From positions 1-7,666 of the forward strand of contig JAEXJM010000067.1 in assembly GCA_023449275.1 (NCBI GenBank): a stretch of 7,666 nucleotides of DNA, given 5' to 3'. Position numbers and translations under genes: made by a program. A model generated the notes under the pieces. That model searched no databases, was not told the origin of the DNA, and was given only the letters and a program-made list of their open reading frames with translations. Origin of the DNA: Pseudomonadota bacterium. Lineage in GTDB: Bacteria; Pseudomonadota; Gammaproteobacteria; Burkholderiales; Burkholderiaceae_D. Positions 1 through 5,251 of this stretch are shown here, piece after piece. Position 1 is the stretch's first letter, and each line of letters starts with the position of its first letter.

Positions 1-46
1 TTGGCGCCTTATGACATCAGCGGGTGGGCTGGGTGGGCAGGGAAAT

Positions 47-102
47 GCGGCACGGAAAAAGCGGTACGGGAAAAGCGGTACGGGAAAAGCGGTACGCGAA
101 GA
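47..102. repeat. Tandem repeat, four 14-bp units
   Basis: Four contiguous 14-bp units lie at 47-60, 61-74, 75-88 and 89-102. The two middle units are identical (gcggtacgggaaaa); the outer two differ at a few positions. A 7-bp inverted repeat (tgcggca at 46-52, tgccgca at 104-110) brackets the array. The unit length is not a multiple of three and no recognisable protein crosses it, so it is probably a non-coding minisatellite-like array. Function unknown. Confidence 0.75.
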
Positions 103-142
103 ATGCCGCATCATCCGCGTCCGGAAAAGACAGAGGGGATAA

Positions 143-164
143 AGTGTATTGAAAATGATACACT
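143..164. promoter_or_regulatory. Operator-like inverted repeat
   Basis: Perfect 7-bp arms, agtgtat at 143-149 and atacact at 158-164, are separated by 8 nt. The 22-bp span suits a dimeric helix-turn-helix regulator. It lies about 75 bp upstream of the predicted promoter of the first DUF2569 gene. Which protein would bind is unknown, and a chance palindrome is possible. Confidence 0.3.
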
Positions 165-228
165 CAAGCCGGTTCCGTATCGAATTTTTCACACACGACG
201 GCTTATGGGATGAAGCGGGTTTTTTTCA

Positions 229-266
229 TCAATCATGATTGAAAACATCATGTTATTGTCTATAAG
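229..266 (+). promoter_or_regulatory. Putative sigma70 promoter with overlapping palindrome
   Basis: A -35-like TTGAAA (239-244) and a -10-like TATAAG (261-266) are separated by 16 nt, pointing into the first DUF2569 gene. A perfect 14-bp palindrome, tcaatcatgattga (229-242), overlaps the -35 element, an arrangement expected for a repressor operator. Transcription would begin near 273. That makes the TTG at 275 an unlikely start codon and favours ATG 365 downstream. Confidence 0.4.
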
Positions 267-364
267 GTTTTGTCTTGCAAAACGTTCTGGCGACGGTATC
301 GATATGGAAGTGTCATGTTTATCCCGAAAAAAGTGTATCGTCCTGTTCCATGTGGACACTCCCG

Positions 365-916
365 ATGGACGACATGCCAAATACCCCTGGAAAAAAAACT
401 TCTGAATGCGGCAGGCCGAAACCGTATGGCCTGAAAGGCTGGCTGATGCTGTTCTGGATCAGTCTGGTTTTCATCAACCCGCTGTATGCCGTAACCAGCC
501 TCAATACGGATATCCTGTCGATGGAAGCGAACCTGCCCGGACTGGAAAACGTTCCGGTTTGGGGAAATCTGAAAGCCTATTGCTGGATCCATACGATTTG
601 TTCCGTCGCCATACTCTGGGCGGCTGGCTTTTATCTGTGCAGGCGGTATGAGTGGCGATCCGTGCAAATCAGCATACTGGCCATCTGGCTGGCCGGCCCG
701 GTATCCATCATCCTCACCGGATTCGGCTTTTACATGATGTTCGGCTCCCTGTTTGCCATGATGGGCCGGCTTCTTCCGGAGGATTTTCTGGCTTCACTGA
801 TCTATCCCGCCATCTGGACACTCTATCTGCTCAAATCGGAACGGGTGCAAAATACCTATCGGAAAACGGGCGTCGAACGTGTTTCGCCATCGGTCATGGA
901 TAATACGTATTCCTGA
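365..916 (+). CDS. DUF2569 family membrane protein (copy 1)
   Basis: A 183-residue integral inner-membrane protein of the DUF2569 family (E. coli YdgK is a member); no biochemical function is established for the family. Family hallmarks are the N-terminal 'YGLKGWLMLFW' (residues 21-31) and the 'AIWTLYLLKSERVQNTY' tail motif ending near residue 165. Four hydrophobic stretches lie at about 25-43, 72-91, 100-130 and 141-156. The frame is open back to TTG 275, which has an AAGG 7 nt upstream, but that start adds 30 non-conserved residues and would sit at the predicted transcription start. ATG 365 or 374 gives a family-like N-terminus, although the ribosome binding site is weak. The C-terminus runs about 18 residues past the family motif into the 3' end of the convergent paralogue, overlapping it by 23 bp. 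Family assignment is firm; the start is uncertain. Confidence 0.85.
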   Translation: MDDMPNTPGKKTSECGRPKPYGLKGWLMLFWISLVFINPLYAVTSLNTDILSMEANLPGLENVPVWGNLKAYCWIHTICSVAILWAAGFYLCRRYEWRSVQISILAIWLAGPVSIILTGFGFYMMFGSLFAMMGRLLPEDFLASLIYPAIWTLYLLKSERVQNTYRKTGVERVSPSVMDNTYS

Positions 917-1367
917 CGCGGACGGATTTCAGCAAATATCCCGTCCATATCGCACTCTGGATCGCGGCAGACGCCATGACGACCAGAAACGGCTTGATCG
1001 CCTGTGAGAAGGCCATATTGAAAATCATCGACGCCGTTGCCGCATAGATGACCGGGACGAGCGGCCCTGCCAGCCATACCATCCCGATAGCCAGCTGGAC
1101 TGTCATGGGCCTGTGTATTTTCCACAAGGCATAGGCCGTAGCGAAACAGAGCAGGCACACCATCCCGAAAATGATCCATATCGCCATCCGGTACTGGAGC
1201 CACAGGGGGTTGGCTTCCAGAACCGGCATCTTTTGCGGTGCCACGATAAAATCGTAATACAGGCTGCGCGCTCCCATCACTGGCGTATAAAGGCCCAGCA
1301 TGAAAACCAGAAGCAGCAGCCAGCCGCCGACTCCCTTCGGGTTTGAACTGACAGGCAATTTATTCAT
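894..1367 (-). CDS. DUF2569 family membrane protein (copy 2)
   Basis: A 157-residue polytopic membrane protein paralogous to the neighbouring plus-strand gene. It shares the N-terminal 'GVGGWLLLL' signature (about residues 12-20), the internal 'VWLAGP', and the terminal 'AIWTGYLLKSVRVRNTY' block, which matches copy 1 almost position for position. Four hydrophobic segments lie at about 13-31, 60-81, 91-118 and 127-146. The start at 1367 is preceded by AAGGGA nine bases upstream; the frame extends 12 codons further to 1403, without a comparable binding site. Unlike copy 1, it ends directly after the NTY motif (NTYYP), the expected family end. It is convergent with copy 1 and overlaps it at 894-916. 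It lies 159 bp downstream of the repeat-protein gene on the same strand, so co-transcription is possible. Biochemical role unknown. Confidence 0.9.
   Translation of the reverse strand: MNKLPVSSNPKGVGGWLLLLVFMLGLYTPVMGARSLYYDFIVAPQKMPVLEANPLWLQYRMAIWIIFGMVCLLCFATAYALWKIHRPMTVQLAIGMVWLAGPLVPVIYAATASMIFNMAFSQAIKPFLVVMASAAIQSAIWTGYLLKSVRVRNTYYP
902..911. other. Palindrome in the convergent gene overlap
   Basis: The perfect 10-bp palindrome aatacgtatt lies inside the 23-bp overlap of the two DUF2569 genes. Because both genes read it in equivalent phase, it encodes Asn-Thr-Tyr on both strands. On the minus strand this NTY is the conserved end of the family motif. On the plus strand it is a second NTY, beyond the true family motif of copy 1. 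Confidence 0.8.
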
Positions 1368-1526
1368 GACGGCATTTCCCTTCGGTCGGTGAATCGGGTT
1401 CAACAGTTTTCAATGACAGCCTGAATCATAGCAGCCGGACGGGCCGGCGTTTTGACGGGAGGCAACAGGAGGCCACAAGACAGCCATAAGGCCATCCCCC
1501 GGCGGAACGGGCATACGCGAACACAA

Positions 1527-1859
1527 TCAGGGCACGCCAGGGAAAGCGTCGACATACTGGATATCGAAATCGGAAAAGCTATCCACGAGCTGTACCCTGA
1601 AATCCGGAAACGCGTCCACAAACTGCCAGCGCCCGCAGGAACCGGAAAAGGCATCGACCCGCTGCACTTTCAGGTCAGGGAATGCCGACACGACGGAAAC
1701 CCTGAAATCCGGAAAAGAATCGACAATCTGGACTTTTCCCGCCAGTTTTTTGCCATTGAGCGTGCAGTCCCTGCCGATCTTTCCAGCAAAAGAAGGGGAG
1801 GCGGCCAATGCCATACACAATGCACAAATCGGGAAAACGGGAAAATGACGGATATTCAT
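1527..1859 (-). CDS. Exported VDSFPD-repeat protein
   Basis: A 110-residue protein with a signal peptide: a short basic N-terminus (MNIRH), a hydrophobic core to about residue 20, and a probable signal peptidase I site after 'SPSFA' (25/26). After the linker 'CTLNGKKLAGK', the mature part consists of six tandem units of about 11 residues with consensus V-x-x-V-D-[SA]-F-P-D-F-[RK] (residues 43-110). Unit three is altered to include 'SGSCGR'. The two mature cysteines, C32 and C75, could form a disulfide in the periplasm. The alternating hydrophobic pattern suggests a beta-rich repeat fold. I recall similar small 'KVQVVDSFPD' repeat proteins in other Gram-negative bacteria but know no assigned function. 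The ATG at 1859 lacks a clear Shine-Dalgarno, but it begins a textbook signal peptide. The gene sits upstream of DUF2569 copy 2 on the same strand. Confidence 0.75.
   Translation of the reverse strand: MNIRHFPVFPICALCMALAASPSFAGKIGRDCTLNGKKLAGKVQIVDSFPDFRVSVVSAFPDLKVQRVDAFSGSCGRWQFVDAFPDFRVQLVDSFSDFDIQYVDAFPGVP
1530..1733 (-). repeat. In-gene repeats of the VDSFPD protein
   Basis: Six degenerate copies of a roughly 33-bp unit each encode one V-x-x-V-D-[SA]-F-P-D unit. Duplication is visible at DNA level: the 17-bp string accctgaaatccggaaa occurs at 1594-1610 and again at 1699-1715, exactly 105 bp (35 codons) apart. This suggests growth of the array by slippage or unequal exchange while keeping the frame. 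Confidence 0.8.
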
Positions 1860-2106
1860 GGCAGACAGGACAGGTTCATGGAAACGGACGGGTGATGTTT
1901 GCAGACCGCATCGAAAGACGGTTTCAAACGCCCACTTCCACGCATGATACCAGAGAGCCGGAAAACAAATTGATTATCCATCAACAAAAACCGAATCAGG
2001 CATGACGAGACGGTTTGGCCAGCCAACTTTCCCGAAATGCCTTTTTATTGGGCATATCTCATCGAAACCGCGCCAGTTCAGGTGCCACGGGAATGTGTAC
2101 ACAGAC

Positions 2107-2115
2107 TTATCCACA
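2107..2115 (+). promoter_or_regulatory. DnaA-box-like 9-mer
   Basis: TTATCCACA matches the E. coli DnaA box consensus TTATNCACA exactly. It is a single site just past the 3' end of the diguanylate cyclase gene, in the 271-bp gap 1860-2130. That gap otherwise shows no gene and no clear terminator. An isolated box may be coincidental. Confidence 0.35.
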
Positions 2116-2130
2116 GGAAATGTGCATCAG

Positions 2131-3498
2131 TCAGCCACTGGTCGATCCGGGCTTTCCGGCATCCCGGCGACGGTAATATTCCTTTTTGTCCTCGTACATC
2201 AAAAAATCGGCCTTTTTGATCATGGCGGCGGGGCGGATGTTCTTTTCACGCCAGACACATCCGATGGAAATGGAATCCGGATAAATCGCGCAGGCGTCTT
2301 TTCTCAGGGCATCGATCTTCTGCCTGAAAACCGGCTCACGGATACGCTGGGTCAGGAAAACGAATTCGTCACCGCCGATCCGGTAAATATCCTCTTCCCG
2401 GAAATGTTTTCTGAAAACGTCCGACAGATCTTTGATATAGTCGTCTCCGGCATCATGTCCCTGCCGGTCGTTGACCATTTTCAGGCCATTGATATCGATG
2501 AACACGACCCCCAGATTCGGTGGTGGCGTCTTCGCAAGCTGTTCCAGCGTCTGCATGTAATTGTTCCGGTTTCCCAGTCCCGTCAGCTTGTCCGTATAAC
2601 TCAACTGCATGAGCCGCCTCTCCATCTCGCGCTTTTTCTGTTCGTTGCCGACGACAATGGCAAGGGAATTGAGTAAAGAATAATCGTGACGGTTGGACTT
2701 GGGATTGTCGATACCGATAAAACCGGTGACTTTCTCATCCACATTCAGCGGAATCAGCATCATGCTATTGATCCCGTGCTTTTTGAGAACCCTGTAATCA
2801 TTGGGGTGAATATCCCTGATTTCCTCGGCGGATTCGATAATGATATGGCCGCCATGCTCGATCTGGTTTTCCCAGAGGCTGAAATAACCGACCGGAACAT
2901 TCTGGAACAGCGCCATTTGAGAAGTGACGTTTTCGGCGCACCACTCATACGTATTGTTGGCCACCAGCCGGCCGTCATCTCCCGGCTTGTATTCGAAAAT
3001 AAAGGCGCGGTCTGCCACAAAATGTTCTCCGACCTGTTTCAGGATGATATTGACCGCTCCGGAAAACTGTTCCTGGTTGCCCAGGGCATGAATGCATTCC
3101 AGCAGGATCTGTTCATTCTTCAGCTTCCGGCTGATGCTCTGGCTGATCAGCTCATGATGAATGATATCGTTGGCGATACCCAGTTTGAACAGGTGCCCGT
3201 CCCATTGAATCAATTTATCGCGGATCAGGTAATAGTGATTGTCTTTGACCGGCAATTCCCAGACGGAAAAACGGTCAAGCGTCAGATATTCGTTCCTGCA
3301 GAAAGGGCAGGGATGGTCGAAATCATGAAAAGCCTGAAAACACTTCAGGCCGTCCTGGCACTGAATGCCGAGCGTTTTTTTGCCGAAATCGTTCACATAC
3401 ACGAGATCGAATGAAACAGGATCGCTGACATAAACAATCTCATCCATTTCATTGAGAACATGCCGGATGAAATTTCCGTCTTTTTCAAATGACTTCAT
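2131..3498 (-). CDS. PAS-like/GAF/GGDEF diguanylate cyclase
   Basis: A 455-residue cytosolic signalling protein predicted to convert two GTP to cyclic di-GMP. Residues about 10-115 form a PAS-like sensor with a cysteine cluster, C47-x5-C53-x10-C64-x2-C67 (the last part reads 'HPCPFC'). Residues about 128-287 resemble a GAF domain. A short helix rich in charged residues (286-300) links to the GGDEF domain (about 300-442), which carries 'FIDINGLKMVND' (metal and base contacts D335, N343, D344), an intact 'RIGGDEF' (GGDEF 375-379) and the 'KKADFLMYEDKK' end. The catalytic residues are all present, so it should be active. The inhibitory RxxD site is shifted: REED ends four, not five, residues before GGDEF. 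No membrane segment or EAL domain is seen. The ATG at 3498 has only a weak GGA about 12 nt upstream. It is a single-gene unit, with no recognisable partner next to it. Confidence 0.93.
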   Translation of the reverse strand: MKSFEKDGNFIRHVLNEMDEIVYVSDPVSFDLVYVNDFGKKTLGIQCQDGLKCFQAFHDFDHPCPFCRNEYLTLDRFSVWELPVKDNHYYLIRDKLIQWDGHLFKLGIANDIIHHELISQSISRKLKNEQILLECIHALGNQEQFSGAVNIILKQVGEHFVADRAFIFEYKPGDDGRLVANNTYEWCAENVTSQMALFQNVPVGYFSLWENQIEHGGHIIIESAEEIRDIHPNDYRVLKKHGINSMMLIPLNVDEKVTGFIGIDNPKSNRHDYSLLNSLAIVVGNEQKKREMERRLMQLSYTDKLTGLGNRNNYMQTLEQLAKTPPPNLGVVFIDINGLKMVNDRQGHDAGDDYIKDLSDVFRKHFREEDIYRIGGDEFVFLTQRIREPVFRQKIDALRKDACAIYPDSISIGCVWREKNIRPAAMIKKADFLMYEDKKEYYRRRDAGKPGSTSG

Positions 3499-3574
3499 AA
3501 ATGAATGATTTCCGGCTATGAATTCGTGACTGCTGGATTATGGAAATTGGAAAATTGTACCGCAAATAAAGATT

Positions 3575-3605
3575 ATTATAGATAAATGTTTTCAAAATGA
3601 ATCAA
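3575..3605 (-). promoter_or_regulatory. Putative promoter of the GGDEF gene
   Basis: On the minus strand a perfect -10 TATAAT (3580-3575) is preceded, after 19 nt, by TTGATT (3605-3600). The spacer is longer than ideal. It lies in an AT-rich stretch (about 3560-3690) and would give a 5' leader of roughly 70 nt before ATG 3498. Confidence 0.4.
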
Positions 3606-3689
3606 AAATCACCTAAAACCAGTCAATTTCTGTCTTTCCGGAAACTTTTTTCATTTAAAAATAAATGTTGGGCAAATATTATTAATCAG

Positions 3690-3860
3690 AAGGAATAGGA
3701 AAGGAAGTCGATCGACGAAGGGGCAGACGGGAATCTGGAAAACAGGGAAAAATCCTGCAAACGGGGCAGGGCAAAAAACGGAACCGGAAAAAGGGTGTGA
3801 GGATGGCAGGCGAACGAAAACGGGCAAGAGGCGGAAACAGGCTGGAGCTGCCCTGTCAAC
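3690..3860. other. Purine-rich, strand-biased non-coding tract
   Basis: The plus strand here is mostly A and G, with repeated gggaaa/ggcaag-like words, so a minus-strand transcript would be C/U-rich and G-poor. It sits between the small gene's terminator and the GGDEF promoter. A C-rich, G-poor transcript is typical of Rho loading sites, so it could back up the intrinsic terminator. A perfect palindrome gtcgatcgac lies at 3707-3716. No convincing gene is present. Confidence 0.45.
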
Positions 3861-3890
3861 AAAAAAAGCGTACCGGCAAGCGGTACGCTT
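3861..3890 (-). terminator. Rho-independent terminator (minus strand)
   Basis: A perfect 10-bp stem, aagcgtaccg (3866-3875) with cggtacgctt (3881-3890), closes a 5-nt loop. Read on the minus strand, the stem is followed by an uninterrupted run of seven T residues (3867-3861, the first two within the stem). There is no T-run on the plus side, so it acts on leftward transcription. It lies 57 nt past the stop codon of the 41-codon gene at 3947-4072 and is the best evidence that something is transcribed there. Confidence 0.88.
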
Positions 3891-3946
3891 TCATCTGAAA
3901 CACATTGACGGGACGACTGACCGGGCGATCATCAGCACCGGCAATA

Positions 3947-4072
3947 TCAGCACCAGCAGTTCCAGTCAGTGCTTTCTTCCTGCATCTTCTTCAATTCTTC
4001 CGGCGAGATTGCCGGTTCGCAGGGATTGCGTTTGAAAAAGAAATGAAAGACATGATAGAAAAAACAAAGCAT
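3947..4072 (-). CDS. Small hydrophobic Cys-rich protein, 41 aa
   Basis: I do not recognise this protein. Its 41 residues comprise a very aromatic hydrophobic N-terminus (about 2-13, 'LCFFYHVFHFFF'), a basic KR, then a polar acidic tail with 'SPEELKKMQEES' and the ending 'DWNCWC'. Cysteines are at 3, 18, 39 and 41. The hydrophobic segment is short for a full membrane span but could insert or attach peripherally, with the KR and the tail in the cytosol. Support for a real gene: AGGATGGAG ends six bases before the ATG, promoter-like elements lie just upstream, an intrinsic terminator lies 57 nt past the stop, and the tail codons resemble those of the neighbouring genes. The frame extends upstream to a GTG at 4231, but that region looks non-coding and the internal start has the better binding site. 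Confidence 0.6.
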   Translation of the reverse strand: MLCFFYHVFHFFFKRNPCEPAISPEELKKMQEESTDWNCWC

Positions 4073-4101
4073 AAACGGCTCCATCCTGAAACAATATACC
4101 C

Positions 4102-4131
4102 ATTGTACCGCCAAACAGGGTTTTACATGAA
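4102..4131 (-). promoter_or_regulatory. Putative promoter of the 41-aa gene
   Basis: On the minus strand, TTCATG (4131-4126) and TACAAT (4107-4102) are separated by 18 nt. The -10 is one base from consensus; the -35 is weak. Transcription would start about 23 nt before ATG 4072, leaving just enough leader for the AGGATGGAG binding site. Confidence 0.35.
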
Positions 4132-4401
4132 TCCGGCTGCGGCAGGCCGTAAAAAAGTGATCGTGAGAACGATATTCATCGGAAATCCAGCCCAGACAGG
4201 CAGCCCGGATATCCCCTGATTCACACGACACGTCATCCGGTTATCCAGAAAATCATCCCTGTCCGGAAAGTGCCTGAAAACATTGAAAAAAAGGGTGGAA
4301 AAAACGGCAAAACAAATCTTTTTCCGGAGAGAAACAGTCCGGTTTGCCCAAAAAACAGTCATGCCTCATCCATAACGCATGAATATTGGCTCCACACGGT
4401 T

Positions 4402-4436
4402 TTATCCACGACATTATCCACAGCTTTCGTGCATAA
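4402..4436. promoter_or_regulatory. Cluster of DnaA-box-like sites
   Basis: Three sites fall within 35 bp: TTATCCACG (4402-4410), the perfect box TTATCCACA (4414-4422), and TTATGCACG on the minus strand (4436-4428). The first and last differ from TTATNCACA only at the final base. A further near match, TTATCCAGA, lies at 4241-4249. No dnaA, dnaN, parA or rep gene is present, so an origin is not claimed. DnaA titration or DnaA-regulated transcription are alternatives. Confidence 0.4.
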
Positions 4437-5251
4437 GAATTCGGCCTGATGAAAACGGGTTTCCGGTAGCCGGTTGCCTTCGAATCAATGAAAAAACGTC
4501 TTGTTCGGACCCCGTTTGTGCAAGAAACGAAAATGATGAAACAGAAATACATTCAGATGACAGCGTACAAAATGACCGGAAAAATCATCTCCGCATCTCA
4601 ATAAAAAACGAATCAAACCGCCTGATCCTGACACGGCCTCAAAACATATGAAATACATCCCTGAAAGGGCATGGTTTTATTGGTCAATTAACTTTCCGGT
4701 AACTTGCCGACAACATCCGATTCCCGGATATTGTCGACAGGTAAATCATTTAACATACGGTTTTCAATACATTTTAATCCGTCACGCCCGTACATTTAAT
4801 TTGCTATCAATTAACGTTTATACAGATCTTTGTGGCAAGTATTGAGAAATTTTCAATAAAATGTTAAAACAAAAGGATCATACCTCTCTCGCTTAACTTT
4901 GTGGTCTGTAGATCAGCAAATGATGCGAATATGGAGAGGTTTTCTGTTTTCTGGATATGGAAATATACAAACCTGTTTAAGCAAGTACCTGAAAAGGCAA
5001 AACTTTAGACAGGCAAAAACGATTTCAACCAACGGGTCGAGTCCGGGTATGGGCCATGGAAAATGGGAACATGAATGGCCTGTTGGCAATGAAATAATCG
5101 GTTACCGTGTCCAGTCAGCCTGTACATCCTGATCTCTGAATGGTTTTTTCCAAAAGCAGATGGCAGAATAATGAGTCTTTTGCCGAAAAAAGAGCAATAC
5201 CGGTACAATCGGCAAACAGAACCATCATGCAGACAGTACAGACAGAAATCC
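4437..5251. other. Gene-poor AT-rich region upstream of dusA
   Basis: About 800 bp in which I find no convincing gene. Open frames at 4379-4651, 4648-4845 and 4899-5132 (plus) encode peptides without recognisable motifs or good ribosome binding sites. The region is more AT-rich than its flanks, especially 4750-4880, and contains the long hairpin at 4702-4742. The dusA promoter should lie here, but I see no strong -35/-10 pair. A relic of lost genes or an untranslated RNA cannot be excluded. Confidence 0.5.
4702..4742. repeat. Long imperfect hairpin
   Basis: Eighteen-nt arms (4702-4719 and 4725-4742) flank a 5-nt loop (attcc). Fifteen Watson-Crick pairs and one G-U pair form; the two mismatches are C4707/A4737 and C4714/A4730. 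The core is gccgac...gtcgac-like. No T-run follows on either strand within a few bases, so it is not a simple intrinsic terminator. It could be a structured RNA element, a palindromic extragenic repeat or a protein-binding palindrome. Confidence 0.6.

Noticed and set aside
1..213. Open frame of 70 codons at the left edge starting with TTG
   Set aside because: It runs through the 14-bp tandem repeat, has no recognisable motif, and its start is simply the window edge.
1433..1452. GCCGG/CCGGC stem followed by GTTTTG as a terminator
   Set aside because: The stem is only 5 bp and the T-run only four; too weak to call.
2686..3414. A 242-codon plus-strand frame opposite the GGDEF gene
   Set aside because: It is antisense to a clearly conserved PAS/GAF/GGDEF protein and has no recognisable domain.
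3597..3698. A 33-codon plus-strand frame (MNQKSPKTSQ...)
   Set aside because: No ribosome binding site and it overlaps the putative promoter of the GGDEF gene; AT-rich chance frame.
3803..3898. A 31-codon basic peptide frame (plus) with a GAGG before ATG
   Set aside because: It runs through the minus-strand terminator and the binding site is too close to the ATG; likely chance in purine-rich DNA.
3905..4219. A 104-codon plus-strand frame opposite the 41-aa gene
   Set aside because: No motif and no good ribosome binding site; the terminator polarity and Shine-Dalgarno favour the minus strand.
4253..4651. Overlapping frames 4253-4552 (minus) and 4379-4651 (plus)
   Set aside because: Neither has recognisable motifs or initiation signals, and both cross the DnaA-box cluster.
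5033..5047. tRNA T-arm-like string cgggtcgagtccggg
   Set aside because: It lacks one base of the GTTCGA loop, and the flanking sequence gives no acceptor stem, D-arm or anticodon arm.
4899..5132. A 77-codon plus-strand frame upstream of dusA
   Set aside because: No motif, no ribosome binding site and AT-rich non-coding character.
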